NCBI GenBank assembly: GCA_965201115.1
Contig: OZ241745.1
Span: 3,348,001 to 3,412,000 of the forward strand
Origin: JANQOH01 sp965201115
GTDB taxonomy: Bacteria; Pseudomonadota; Alphaproteobacteria; UBA7887
Reading direction: 5' to 3'
Length of the DNA stretch: 64,000 nucleotides
Of this stretch, positions 27,278 through 36,997 are shown in pieces. A program made the position numbers and the translations under genes. Positions within the stretch are counted from its first letter, which is position 1. Each line of letters begins with the position of its first letter. The notes beneath the pieces are model-generated. The model did no database searches and had not been told where the DNA came from. It saw only the letters and a program-made list of their open reading frames with translations.

Positions 27278-28719
27278 CGCACGCGCTTCACCCCGCCCTT
27301 TCGGCCCAGGCGGTATCCCAAACGGTACACGTCGGGGATATTGACCCGGCCGTCGCGCAAGCACTGAAACACGCCCAACGCTTCCAGGTCGCTTCGCACG
27401 CCCTCGGGCCCCCGATCCATGTGGGCGGGCGGCAGTTTGACCTCCTCGTTCTCTATTTCGTCGGCCAGCGTTTCCAGCGCATTGCTCTCCCGCCAGCGAT
27501 TCGCGATCGACTCGAACTTGACAGGCACGGTCATTCCTTCCAGAGACTCCATAACCCCTTGTACCCATGGGTAATCTTCACGATTTTCGCGCACCCTGAT
27601 TTTCGAGGCCGCCATGACGCCTTGCTTGATGCTCTCGTAATGCAATGCGTATCCGTGGCCGGGGTATCTCTCCCGCGTATCCACGGCCGCTTCCCTGAGA
27701 GCGGCAAGGAACGAACGCGGACTGACCAGCCCCCCGCCGTCGCCGAGATGGTTCGGGATCCACGTATAGGGAAACCCCCGGCGCGGTCCCGTTCCCATCC
27801 ACGGCCCGGAGATATCGTGAAACTTTCCTCGCTGCCGCTCTTCGTTAACCAGATTCCGGGGCGTCCGGTATGCGTCTTCGCCATTCGGCCCGACGGGTTC
27901 CCATCGACCGCCGAAAAAATCCCGGAAGAAGCCGCCTTGCCCGCCATTTCCGAGAATATGCCACAACAGCCCGTACAGTTCGCGGCGCGGCCATTCCAGT
28001 TCGATCGACGATGCAAGTATCTTGGAAGCGTCCGGAAAGTCCGCGACGCGGGCTTCGTCGATCTGGTCGGGTCGCAAGAAGATTTTTATCCTGAGCCTTC
28101 GGTACGACCTCATGTCCAGCGCCAGCCGCAGCAGGCCGCGAACGCTCCGATACATGTCTTGCCAGTTGTCGGCGCTCCGGTCCAGAGCATCGAAAAGGAT
28201 GAGAAAATAGCGGTTCTCGCCTCCGAATTGCGAATCGCGCTCGTGAAGCAACCGGTCCGCCGCTTCCGGATTCCCGTCGATCCATGCAACGCGCTCCGGC
28301 CACGACGCTGCCCGGCGAACCGGATGATCGGCCCCCGCCAATTGCCGTACCGCCACCGCCCGCCACACGGTACGGGGGTCATAGCGCTTCATGAGTTCCG
28401 GCAGCACGTCGATGCCCGGATAGATGTCCGGCGCCGGTCTGTTCCCGAAACCGGTCGCCACGACCGTCGTCTCGCTCAACGCGGAATGCGCTTCCGACCG
28501 GGCGATGAGCCTGCGCACGCCGGGCTTCTGCAGAGCGCCCCACCAAAACGTCTTGCCGGCGCCGCGCATGCCGGTCGCCAACGGAACGTTCGGGTCCACG
28601 GCCCTCAGATGCGAGCGCGGGACATACACGTCCCGGATGTCCGGCGCCGCGCCCCACGCGACTTCGCCGGGCAGGTCGCGCAGAGCCGCGCGCACCCGCT
28701 CTCTGTCGCTTCCATTCAT
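27274..28719 (-). CDS. P-loop ATPase, third gene of the unnamed ATPase operon
   Basis: This 481-residue protein has Walker A GMRGAGKT (50-57) after PLAT and a Walker B-like strand YFLILFDALDR (170-180), followed by a helical region and RIKIFLRPDQ and SSIELEWPRRELYGLLWHIL. The arrangement resembles STAND/KAP-type or AAA NTPases. The N-terminal GEVAWGAAPDIRDVYVPRSH precedes the P-loop as a possible partner-binding segment. The C-terminal 150 residues may be winged-helix (ESIANRWRESNALETLADEIE, ALGVFQCLRDGRVNIPDVYRLGY). The ATG overlaps the ParA-like gene stop (TAATG). I know of no named function; it probably acts with the two genes upstream. Confidence 0.8.
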   Translation of the reverse strand: MNGSDRERVRAALRDLPGEVAWGAAPDIRDVYVPRSHLRAVDPNVPLATGMRGAGKTFWWGALQKPGVRRLIARSEAHSALSETTVVATGFGNRPAPDIYPGIDVLPELMKRYDPRTVWRAVAVRQLAGADHPVRRAASWPERVAWIDGNPEAADRLLHERDSQFGGENRYFLILFDALDRSADNWQDMYRSVRGLLRLALDMRSYRRLRIKIFLRPDQIDEARVADFPDASKILASSIELEWPRRELYGLLWHILGNGGQGGFFRDFFGGRWEPVGPNGEDAYRTPRNLVNEERQRGKFHDISGPWMGTGPRRGFPYTWIPNHLGDGGGLVSPRSFLAALREAAVDTRERYPGHGYALHYESIKQGVMAASKIRVRENREDYPWVQGVMESLEGMTVPVKFESIANRWRESNALETLADEIENEEVKLPPAHMDRGPEGVRSDLEALGVFQCLRDGRVNIPDVYRLGYRLGRKGGVKRVR

Positions 28720-30020
28720 TATTCGTCCTTCTCGCCCCCGGCGATGATCGACTCGTCGAAGCATGCCAGAAACCTGGCATAGGCTTCGGCTACGGCTTGA
28801 CGATCCAGGTCGCGCAGCGACGCGCCCGCCGCGAGCCCCTCGTTCCAGTATATCGGAAACGGAGCATGCGGCGCATTGTCGCTGTACAGATCGAACGAAA
28901 ATACGCCGCCCGGAGCGTCGTCGGCGCCCGCCTCGTCGTAAATGTTGTCGCCGAATACATCGTGCGCCCCTTGGCGAAACCCGTCCAGATACCGGATATC
29001 GTCTTTCGGCGGCGTCAGCGCCGACACGATTTGCAGGCGCTCGCGAATTCGGGGAGCCAGCCCGCGGTCCCGCCAGTGCCGGAAGAGAATATCGTAGTCG
29101 GTCCAGCAGCTTTCGGAATCCGTTGCGAACAAGAGGACGTCTTCGGGGTCGAGTTCGGTCACGGCGGCCGCCGCGATGTCGTGCAGCCCGCCGCGGCTTT
29201 CGAGCAAGACGACGGTCGGTTCGAAACGGCTCTCAAGGCTGCACAGCAACCGCTCCAGGCGTTCCGCCCACGACCGCTCCGGCGAGTCGAGATAGAGGCG
29301 CCCCAGTTTGGCGAGATACTCGCCGGGCTCGGCGCCGTGAGCGGGAACGGCCCGCGCGGCGCCCTCGAGCGTGCGCGCCCACGCCGGCTCCGCCGTCATG
29401 CGTTCGACAATACGATCGCCCTGCCCTACCGCATCTTCGACGAACCAGTCCGCGATGCCGAAATCGGGCCTCTCGCGTTTACCCAGCATCGCCGAAGATA
29501 TACCCGGCGATTCCAGGTCGAGATCGACGGTCAGGACCCGGTGGCCCTTGCCGGCAAGATGGCGGGTCAAAACCGCCGCGGTCGTGGAGCGCCCTACCCC
29601 GCCCTTGACCGAATACAGCGCGATCCGTCGGGATTCCCGTGGGCCCGCCGTTTCGCGGACGGTCCACCAGTCTTCCCCGGACACGAGCCGCTCCGCCCAG
29701 AACACGCGCTCGAGGCCCTCGACCGGCTGCGCGCCTTGTGCAAGCGATGTCATCGTTTCATCGTGGACATACAGGATGCCGCGCTCGGGCCCGGAAACGC
29801 CGTAGGCGCCGGCTGCCCGGGCCGCCTTGTCGGCGAGGCGCCGGAGCGCGGCCGCGCAACCCTCTTCGTCTTCGACCGGGCGCGAAGCTACCAGGCGCAC
29901 CTTGCCCCGAACGTTCCGGACAATGTAGAGCCGGTCGATTCGGCCGGGAATCTCCTGCCCCGCCAGCGCGCTTGTCACGCGCGCGCGCACTTCGTCGAAC
30001 GTCACGAATTCGTCATTCAT
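28719..30020 (-). CDS. ParA/MinD-like ATPase, second gene of the unnamed ATPase operon
   Basis: This 433-residue protein has an N-terminal domain of about 130 residues (with LYIVRNVRGKVRLVASRP and GILYVHDE) followed by a SIMIBI ATPase with the deviant Walker A KGGVGRST (139-146), LTVDLDLESPG (the conserved Asp switch), and VVLLESRGGLHDIAAAAV. The segment VLLFATDSESCWTDYDILFRHW and the end FSFDLYSDNAPHAPFPIYWNEG are distinctive. The ATG at 30020 is chosen because the fold begins there and it overlaps the previous gene. It is not next to a ParB or plasmid locus, so chromosome partitioning is unlikely; a role in defence is inferred from location. Confidence 0.85.
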   Translation of the reverse strand: MNDEFVTFDEVRARVTSALAGQEIPGRIDRLYIVRNVRGKVRLVASRPVEDEEGCAAALRRLADKAARAAGAYGVSGPERGILYVHDETMTSLAQGAQPVEGLERVFWAERLVSGEDWWTVRETAGPRESRRIALYSVKGGVGRSTTAAVLTRHLAGKGHRVLTVDLDLESPGISSAMLGKRERPDFGIADWFVEDAVGQGDRIVERMTAEPAWARTLEGAARAVPAHGAEPGEYLAKLGRLYLDSPERSWAERLERLLCSLESRFEPTVVLLESRGGLHDIAAAAVTELDPEDVLLFATDSESCWTDYDILFRHWRDRGLAPRIRERLQIVSALTPPKDDIRYLDGFRQGAHDVFGDNIYDEAGADDAPGGVFSFDLYSDNAPHAPFPIYWNEGLAAGASLRDLDRQAVAEAYARFLACFDESIIAGGEKDE

Positions 30021-30449
30021 GGGCCGCCCCCCGCGCGACCGCTCTGTCCTCGACCATCCGCGCAACAACCATGGCGGCGTTACGGTGGGGGTTTGCGGTC
30101 GCCTTGTCGAAACAGCGTTCGTTCGCATACCGGTCGTCGATGGACCAGTCGGCGAACGGGTTCGGGTCCGCCATGCGCCGTATATCCCGCGTCCATTGGC
30201 GGCCTCCGGCGAGCTGGCGGAATTCCGGCCACAGTTCATCGATGTGGCGCATGTATTTCTTCGGCTCGGGTTTCCCCGAACGGTCCAGCGACATAACCCC
30301 CCGCTCCAGAGCATGACCGCCTTCAAGCCGCATTCCGCGCCGAGGCCGTACAGATGGTCGGCGTTCGCGAAGCGGTCGCGGGCATAGAGCCTATCGGCGT
30401 CATCCATATGGCGGCGGTGCGCATTCTCGAAATCGGGCGGTTTCGGCAT
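30013..30449 (-). pseudogene. Frameshifted small helical protein, first gene of the unnamed ATPase operon
   Basis: The first part reads MPKPPDFENAHRRHMDDADR with ANADHLYGLGAECGLKAVM following; the second, in another frame, reads LDRSGKPEPKKYMRHIDELW and ends in NPFADWSIDDRYANER plus a helix. Together they make one plausible protein of about 145 residues, like small HEPN-type helical proteins that precede such ATPase genes. The frames meet near a run of six C at 30297-30302, so one base has been gained or lost there, or the assembly is wrong. The total span is 3n+2. The 3' end overlaps the ParA-like gene by 8 bases. Identity as HEPN-like is inferred. Confidence 0.65.
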
Positions 30450-30533
30450 CGCCGTTCGCATCCCCTTCCCCCTTCCCGCCCGGCGTAACGCCGCCGGCCT
30501 CCGTCGCAACCGGCTCCGCCCGAAGCGCACTCA

Positions 30534-33311
30534 TTATGCGCCGCCCGCCGGCGCCGCCGAATGTTGTGCCAGAATATCGTGGATGTCGCCGGGCTTGAAG
30601 GCTACGGCCCAACGCCAGCGGCCGAAGCCTCCGTGGGCGTTGACCGCCTCTGTCCATTCGGCGAGGTACCGGCGTTTGTCGCGGTCGATTTCGCGGTCCC
30701 GGCCCTTCGTTTCCAAGACAAGCATCGCGCCCGAGCGCAGGCGGACGAGAAAGTCCGGGCGGTATTTCCGCGCCGCGCCGCGATGCGCATAGAGGACCTC
30801 GAAGCCCAGATGGTCGTTTTTCGCCCATGCCGCGACCTCCGGCGCGCGGTCGAGGACGAAGGCGTCCGACGCCTCCCATGTCCCGTCGAATACGCAGACG
30901 TTAATGTGGCTCCGCGCCGTCCGCGCGCAGGGGCGGCTGGTGAGCCAGGCGCGCATATCGCCGGTTTCGCCGATCGGCCGGTCGGCGTCGAACACGGGCT
31001 CCGGAGTTTCCGTGTTTTCCGAGCGGATCGCGCCGCCGATATGCCCCGCCACGCGCGCCATGTTGAGCGCCACGACAAGCCGCCGCTTGAGCCCGTCGCG
31101 CGCGAACGCCTCAGGCGTCACGCGCAGCGCGTCGGAACGAATATACGCTTCGAGAATCCCCGCCAGTTGCGCGAACAACGCAACGCCGCCGCGCCGCTCT
31201 TGCGCGAGTATGTCGCGCGCGGCCTCGAACGCGAGCCGTTGCACGCGCATCGTCCGCGCCAGCGCCTCGAGATCGACTGCCGCGATACTCTCCGGATCGG
31301 GCCTGCCGTCCACCGTCGGCGCGAGCTCGGCGAGGGTCGGCGATTGCGCGGCGTCGAGGGTCAGCGGCTCGAGCGCGCTCCCGTCGAGCGACAGGCGCGG
31401 GCGCAGCCGGCGCTCGATGCGCACGACGTTCGGCCATGAAATCGCGTATTCCGCTTTCGCCGGGTCCGGCCGGACGGCAACCTTCGGCGCCGGCGGAGGC
31501 GGCGCGCCGCCGGCGCCGCCCTCGTGCGGCAGAAAGGTAAACGGCACGCCGAAAACATTGACGTATTCGGGGTCGAAGAAGCCGGTTTCCGGGTCGGTTT
31601 CCCACGACGTGCGGCGCAGGCCCCGCCCCACGACCTGTTCGCACAGCAGCTGGCTGGCGAAAGCGCGCAGGCCCATGATGTGGGTTACGTTCCGGGCGTC
31701 CCAACCCTCGGTGAGCATCCCCACCGAGATAACCTTCCGGATTTGCGCGCCCGGCTGGCCCGGTTTGCCCACCGTATCGACCTGCCGGCGCAGTCGTTCC
31801 GCCCGCTCGCGGGCGTTCCTGCCGGCCCGTCCGCCGGCGGCGCCATCCCCGCCGTCTTCGGCGGCTTCCGCGGCCTCGAGAACCTTCGAATCGATGTGCA
31901 GCGTGCGTTCGGGGTCGCATAATTCGTCGATGGCTATGCGCCGGTTGTCGAAAGCGTATTTCACCCGCGCCGCTGTTTCCGTGCGGTTTGCGACCGTGAT
32001 CAGCGCCGGCGGCGTTTCGGCGCCCGCCTCGCGCCACTTGCGCGCGGTCTCGCGCCAGTCCGCGCCGAGAAGGAGATAGCCGTTCGTCACGAGATCGGGC
32101 AACGGCTCCTCCGGCGCCGCCTTGCGGTTCAGATCGTCCCGAACCTCCGGATCCGCATAGATGTGATACAGGCGCGACCGGTAGCTTTTCGCGTCCGGGA
32201 CCGTGTCGTCGCGCACCGCGACGCGCGGGGTTTTCACCAGCCCCGCCTCGATGGCGTCGTTCAGCCCGAAATCGCTGACGATCCAGCCGAACAGGCCGTG
32301 TTCCGCGCCGCGCCCGCCCGTCGGCGCGAAAGGCGTGGCGGAAAAATCGTAACAGGCGAGAACGCCGCGCGCGCGCTGGATACGGTCGAGCGCGCCGACC
32401 CACCGCGTCGCGCTTTCGATCTCGGTCTTCTTCACGCCCCCGATCCGTCCGCCGGGCGGGACGCGCCAGGCGTGATGCGCCTCGTCGTTGACGATCAGCA
32501 GGTTGCGCGCGCGGGCCATGTCGCCGAGCGCGCCGCGCAGCCACGCTTCGTCGCTCCTGGCGCCGCGTTTATCGACGCCGCGCCGGGCGGCGACGCGCTC
32601 CGCGCTGTCCCATCCCAGCGCATGCCGGTTGCGCACCAGAACGCGCCCTTGCCGCAGCTTGTCGAACAACGCCGGCGGCGCAATGCGGAACGCGCCGTAA
32701 TAATGCTCCGGATGCGACGGCGACAGAACCGCCAGACGGTTTTTCACCGTGAGGCCCGGCGCAACCACCAGCGCGTGCTTCGCGAAACGCGGATCGCGCG
32801 GATACGCGGTCTTGTTCAGGATGTGCCAGGCGAGAACCATCGCCATGACAACCGTCTTGCCCGTTCCGGTCGCCATCTTGGCGCACAGGCGCGGGAACGG
32901 CCCGCCGTCGGAGGGGATATCGACGCCGGTTCGCTCCGCCTCGGGCGCCTCGGCGAGCCAGATCAGCGTTTCCGCCGCCTCGAGCTGGCAGAAAAAGAAG
33001 CGCCGCGCCTCGAACTCCTCCTCGTCGTTCCAGTGCTCGAGAAGCCGCCGCGTGACGCCGGTGACGCCGGGCCATCCCGCCTCGCGCCAGGCGCGCACCC
33101 GCGGGCGGATGCGGTTGACGAGCGGCATTTCGATGAAGCGCCCGGGGTCGTCGAACGACCGCGTTGCGCCCGACGCCACCGTGTAGCCCGCCGGCCGCCG
33201 CCCTTCCGCGAGCGCGAACGCCTGCGCCGCGCGGTCGTAGCGCCAATGCCGCGCCGGCTCGCCCCACGGCCCGTTGACGATCAGCCGGTCGATCGCCGCG
33301 CGCCCGGTCAT
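30534..33311 (-). CDS. res: Type III-like restriction helicase-nuclease (Res)
   Basis: This 925-residue protein is the restriction and translocation subunit of a type III-like system. It has MATGTGKT (146-153), VNDEAHH at about 274-280 as motif II, FSATPF, VISVGMLTEGWDARNVTHI and QVVGRGLRR as later superfamily-2 motifs, and a C-terminal PD-(D/E)xK nuclease: KYRPDFLVRL followed by LVLETKGRD. A long insertion (about 430-500 and 580-640) separates helicase motifs. It lies 12 bases downstream of the middle gene and completes the mod-middle-res unit. The next gene downstream starts after an 84-base gap. Confidence 0.92.
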   Translation of the reverse strand: MTGRAAIDRLIVNGPWGEPARHWRYDRAAQAFALAEGRRPAGYTVASGATRSFDDPGRFIEMPLVNRIRPRVRAWREAGWPGVTGVTRRLLEHWNDEEEFEARRFFFCQLEAAETLIWLAEAPEAERTGVDIPSDGGPFPRLCAKMATGTGKTVVMAMVLAWHILNKTAYPRDPRFAKHALVVAPGLTVKNRLAVLSPSHPEHYYGAFRIAPPALFDKLRQGRVLVRNRHALGWDSAERVAARRGVDKRGARSDEAWLRGALGDMARARNLLIVNDEAHHAWRVPPGGRIGGVKKTEIESATRWVGALDRIQRARGVLACYDFSATPFAPTGGRGAEHGLFGWIVSDFGLNDAIEAGLVKTPRVAVRDDTVPDAKSYRSRLYHIYADPEVRDDLNRKAAPEEPLPDLVTNGYLLLGADWRETARKWREAGAETPPALITVANRTETAARVKYAFDNRRIAIDELCDPERTLHIDSKVLEAAEAAEDGGDGAAGGRAGRNARERAERLRRQVDTVGKPGQPGAQIRKVISVGMLTEGWDARNVTHIMGLRAFASQLLCEQVVGRGLRRTSWETDPETGFFDPEYVNVFGVPFTFLPHEGGAGGAPPPPAPKVAVRPDPAKAEYAISWPNVVRIERRLRPRLSLDGSALEPLTLDAAQSPTLAELAPTVDGRPDPESIAAVDLEALARTMRVQRLAFEAARDILAQERRGGVALFAQLAGILEAYIRSDALRVTPEAFARDGLKRRLVVALNMARVAGHIGGAIRSENTETPEPVFDADRPIGETGDMRAWLTSRPCARTARSHINVCVFDGTWEASDAFVLDRAPEVAAWAKNDHLGFEVLYAHRGAARKYRPDFLVRLRSGAMLVLETKGRDREIDRDKRRYLAEWTEAVNAHGGFGRWRWAVAFKPGDIHDILAQHSAAPAGGA

Positions 33312-33323
33312 GGCCGCGCCCCG

Positions 33324-34433
33324 TCAGGCTTCATAGACGGTTTCCGCCGAGCCCAGTATCGCCTCGCGCCACAGGGGATTCTCGCACTCCTCGACCCCGC
33401 CGCGCTCTACGAGATTTACGTTAAGACCGAACAGTTCCGACAATTCGATCTGAATGCCGGCAAGATCGAGAAGACTCACCGTGCGTTCGGGCGCGATATC
33501 GACAAGCAGGCCGATATCGCTCGCCGGCCCGTAATCGGGGCGCAGCGTCGAAACGAAAGCGGCGAGCTTCACGATACCCTTTGCGCGGCAGTACGCGGCT
33601 ATATCCGGAGACATCCGGACGATCGTTTTCTCGCCCGGACGCGCGTCCGAATCGAACAGCGGCGCGCCGTCGCGCGCCGATTCCAGCAGCTCCGCCCGCG
33701 CAATCCGGCGCGGCTTGCCGTCCGGCCCCGGTTCGGCGGGGCCGCGGACCCGAACGCGCATCGTGGCGTGTTCCTTCAGCGCCGTGACGACGGCATGCTC
33801 CTGTTCCTCCGAAAACCCGACCGTTATCTTCTCGCGCTTGTCGATCCAGAGCTGAAACCGCTTGCGGCGGACATCCGCCTCCAGGACGCATCCGGTCGCT
33901 TCCACCGTTTCTTCGCAAGACGCTCCGGCGAGCGCGCGCAGCCGCTCGCGGCCCTCCTTCGTCACGCGCGCTTCGGGCCCTTCCCGCGGCACAATGGCCA
34001 GCGTCTCGCCATCCGGGAGCGCCCCGCCGAGCCGCGCATATTCCGGCAGCAGGTCCGTCGGCGTCTCGTCCGGCATTCCCGCGCCTTCGCACGCCGAACG
34101 AAACACGTTGTGAACACAATCCGTCGCCCGGGCCAGCTCCGCCGGCAGCTCCCGCCCGAGCGCCGTAAACAGCGGCAACGCCTCGCGGGGACCGTCGAGC
34201 GAAACGAGCGTGCTGCCCGCCTCAAGGCCGCGCAGGCAGAGCGCCGTGCGTTCGCCGAAACCGGGCGGCGTCTCGCGGTCGGGGTTTTGCCGCCGCCAGA
34301 GCGCCCTTGCCGTGCGCGCGACCAGGCGCTGAAAGCGCCGGATTTCGTCCAGCGCCGCGGCGTCGAGCGCGCATTCGTCGTAGCGCCCGCCGTCGAAGCG
34401 CAGTTGGACCGCGCGTATCCAGCGTGCGTTCAT
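33324..34433 (-). CDS. Type III R-M middle gene with degenerate nucleotidyltransferase domain
   Basis: This 369-residue protein lies between mod and res and overlaps mod by ATGA. The N-terminal two thirds are unknown (a helical part with RTARALWRRQNPD, then a beta-rich part with EKITVGFSEEQEHAVVTAL). The last 90 residues look like an MNT-type nucleotidyltransferase: LAAFVSTLRPDYGPASDIGL, then LVDIAPE, then LSELFGLNVNLVERGG. The usual GS start is VS and the catalytic SDID is SDIG, so one metal-binding Asp is missing and the domain is probably inactive. It may be a binding or control subunit of the restriction complex. Confidence 0.75.
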   Translation of the reverse strand: MNARWIRAVQLRFDGGRYDECALDAAALDEIRRFQRLVARTARALWRRQNPDRETPPGFGERTALCLRGLEAGSTLVSLDGPREALPLFTALGRELPAELARATDCVHNVFRSACEGAGMPDETPTDLLPEYARLGGALPDGETLAIVPREGPEARVTKEGRERLRALAGASCEETVEATGCVLEADVRRKRFQLWIDKREKITVGFSEEQEHAVVTALKEHATMRVRVRGPAEPGPDGKPRRIARAELLESARDGAPLFDSDARPGEKTIVRMSPDIAAYCRAKGIVKLAAFVSTLRPDYGPASDIGLLVDIAPERTVSLLDLAGIQIELSELFGLNVNLVERGGVEECENPLWREAILGSAETVYEA

Positions 34434-36997
34434 CCGCCGAGCTCCACGATCCTGAGGCTTTCGACGCCCCGGTCGTCCACTATTTTTACCGCCGCGCGGC
34501 CGTGCGCGCCCGGCGCGAAGGGCAGCGAGACCGTTCCGCGCCAAGCCCCTATTCGCTCTTCGTCGATTTCCGCCTTGAGGTTTTTCGCCAGCTTCGCCCA
34601 GCCGCCATCGGCGCCGGCCATCGGGAAGAACAGCTGGCGCGGAAACAGGCTGCGCCCGTCGTAGTCGGGGTCGAGCATCCACAGCGCAATGCGGTCGGCG
34701 CCGCCCGATTCTACCGCTCCGGTCGCCGCGTCGTAATAGTCGAAGCCATGCACCGAGACGCGCAGCAGACCGTCGTGCTCGCCCCCGGCGACCCGCTCCA
34801 CCGCAATGTCGGGCTGGCCGACCAGCCAGAAGCTTTCGTTGCCGGCTCGTTTCTTCTTCAGATCCGCGGTGAGCAGGTCGGCGTTCATCTGCGCCTTGAG
34901 CAGCGTCACGCCGGGCCAGCGCGTTTCGTCTATATCCTTGGCCGCTTCGGGGTCGAACTGGAAGGCGGCGAACACGAGAATGCGCGGGCGCGGAACCAGC
35001 GTTTGCGCCTCTTCCAGCGCCTGCGCGACCTGCCGCTGTTCGAGCGGCGCGTGGTCCGGCCCGAACGAAGCCGCCGCGGCCTCGGGCGCGAATTCCGCGC
35101 CGTCTTCGCCGCCGCCGGGCGCCGGCGCCGTTTGGCCCACCGCGTGAATCGAGCGCGCGCCCGGCAGCGGCTCCAGCCGCGCGAAACCGATGCGCTGGCC
35201 CGACTTCCCGCGAATGCCCGTCTTGAGCAGCTCGTCGCGCCAGCCGGCCTGACGCACGGTTTCGCCGCTCCGCGCGACCGAGGCGTCGGCGGGCGCGGGT
35301 TCGGCGGGCGCCGCCGTCCCGGCTTCGTCGAGCGGCCGCGCCGCCGGCGCCGGAACAGCCTCCACCGTAAACGGCCCCGAAACCCGCGTCTTGCGCCTGT
35401 CGACCTTCGGGCGGTCGTAGAGCACGGTTTGCGCGGCGGGCTCGTCGTAACCGAGAGTACGCGCCGAAACGCTCGAAACGCGCTCGTACCGAAACCCCGA
35501 CCCAACGCCCTCGCCGGGATGGGCAAGTTCGTAATAGTCGAAATTCGCCGTCGCCAGCCTCTGGCGCGCAATGGCGACGGCCACCCGCGACGTATCGCAC
35601 GTAATCCAGCGCCGCCCCCACTGCTCGGCTACCCAGGCGGTCGTGCCGCTGCCGCATGTCGGGTCGAATACCAGATCGCCCGGGTCGGACGTCATCAGGA
35701 TGCAGCGTTGAACCGGTTTCGTGTCCGTCTGAACCACGTAGCGCTTGTTTTTCTCCGACATCGGCGCGGACCATATATTGTTGATTCGCCGACCCGGAAC
35801 CTCATCCTCGTATTTCTTCCACATCAACGAGCTTTGCCCTTCCAGGGCTTCCAGCCGGCCGAGCTCGCCGAGTCTGTCCAGCCCTTCCCTGGAAATCGCC
35901 CATTGCCGGTCCCTGCCGCAATGAAACACCCGACCTTGCCACCGGTACGGCTCCGACCGGCCCGTCGTGGAAATACCCTGCGAATCCAAAGGCATGCGTC
36001 GATATATACGCGCCCCCTTGGGCATATATCTCTTCGGATCGAAACGCTCCTCCGGCGTCAACTTGCGGTATTTGCCATCCGGCAATTCCAGCATGACATG
36101 CCAGCTGAACGATTCGATTACCTCACTCCGCGAGAGCGGTTCGTACAACTGCCGGTATTTTGCGCGCGTCCGGTCCTTGGCGTACCACAGCAGATAGTCC
36201 GCGACCTGCGGCAGCGTATTGGCGGAGCTTCCGCCCGTGGTGGCGTAAGATATTGTCGCCACGCGGTTTTCCGCGCCGAAGATTTCGTCCATGAGCACGC
36301 CGACGCGGTGGACGTTTTCGTCGCCGATCTGCACGAACGCGCTTCCGCTTTCGTGCAGCAATTCGCGCGCGAGCAGCAGGCGGTCGCGCAAATACGCAAG
36401 ATACGAATGCACGCCGAGCTCCCACGTATCGCGGAAGGCGCGAATGGTCTCCGGCTCGCGCGTCAGATCGTCGTCGCGGCCGTCGGTTACGTCCTTCCGC
36501 CCGACAAAGGGCTGGAAATTCGAGCCGTAGCGGATGCCGTAGGGAGGATCGACATAGACCGTCTGCACCTGCCCGCCGAGGCCCTCCTTCTCGAGCAGCG
36601 AGTTCATGACCAGCAGCGAATCGCCGGCGACGAGCCGGTTGGTCCAGTTGCGTCGGTGGCGGTAGAACTCGATGGCCTGCCGAATCGGCGGGTTTTCCTC
36701 CGGCGCCGCGAACAGCGACGGCTGCCCCGGCTCCGCGCCGTTGCGCTTGCGCGCCGCCTCGACAATCGTGCGCGGATCCATGCGCTCATGCACATGCAGC
36801 GACACGGTGGATACGTCGAACGACGCATGCTCGGCCTTGCCGGCCCACGCCAGTTGCGGGTCGATATGCGGGTCGTGCGCCCACCGCCTGGCGCCCGCGT
36901 CGCGGTCGGTCTCCGGCGTGACCAGCCCCACCGGCGGGTTGTTCGCCCGCGCCTTGCCCGCATGGGCATACGCCTCGATACCGCGCTTCGCCGCCAT
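34430..36997 (-). CDS. mod: Type III-like DNA methyltransferase (Mod)
   Basis: This 855-residue adenine-specific methyltransferase has DPPY at 150-153 (VYVDPPYGIRYG) and the S-adenosylmethionine site FDPTCGSG at 444-451, the order seen in the beta class used by type III systems. The region between them carries the probable target-recognition part, and the C-terminal 350 residues hold further domains with low-complexity linkers. The start MAAKRGIEAYAHAG is chosen because upstream in-frame codons are low-complexity and the same start is conserved in the partial copy at 39.6 kb. GAGGGG lies about 10 bases before the ATG. It modifies host sites against cutting by Res. Confidence 0.92.
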   Translation of the reverse strand: MAAKRGIEAYAHAGKARANNPPVGLVTPETDRDAGARRWAHDPHIDPQLAWAGKAEHASFDVSTVSLHVHERMDPRTIVEAARKRNGAEPGQPSLFAAPEENPPIRQAIEFYRHRRNWTNRLVAGDSLLVMNSLLEKEGLGGQVQTVYVDPPYGIRYGSNFQPFVGRKDVTDGRDDDLTREPETIRAFRDTWELGVHSYLAYLRDRLLLARELLHESGSAFVQIGDENVHRVGVLMDEIFGAENRVATISYATTGGSSANTLPQVADYLLWYAKDRTRAKYRQLYEPLSRSEVIESFSWHVMLELPDGKYRKLTPEERFDPKRYMPKGARIYRRMPLDSQGISTTGRSEPYRWQGRVFHCGRDRQWAISREGLDRLGELGRLEALEGQSSLMWKKYEDEVPGRRINNIWSAPMSEKNKRYVVQTDTKPVQRCILMTSDPGDLVFDPTCGSGTTAWVAEQWGRRWITCDTSRVAVAIARQRLATANFDYYELAHPGEGVGSGFRYERVSSVSARTLGYDEPAAQTVLYDRPKVDRRKTRVSGPFTVEAVPAPAARPLDEAGTAAPAEPAPADASVARSGETVRQAGWRDELLKTGIRGKSGQRIGFARLEPLPGARSIHAVGQTAPAPGGGEDGAEFAPEAAAASFGPDHAPLEQRQVAQALEEAQTLVPRPRILVFAAFQFDPEAAKDIDETRWPGVTLLKAQMNADLLTADLKKKRAGNESFWLVGQPDIAVERVAGGEHDGLLRVSVHGFDYYDAATGAVESGGADRIALWMLDPDYDGRSLFPRQLFFPMAGADGGWAKLAKNLKAEIDEERIGAWRGTVSLPFAPGAHGRAAVKIVDDRGVESLRIVELGG

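Noticed and set aside
28719..30020. Plasmid or chromosome partition locus (ParA)
   Set aside because: No ParB gene or parS-like repeats are adjacent; the protein has a different N-terminal domain and is in a defence-type operon.
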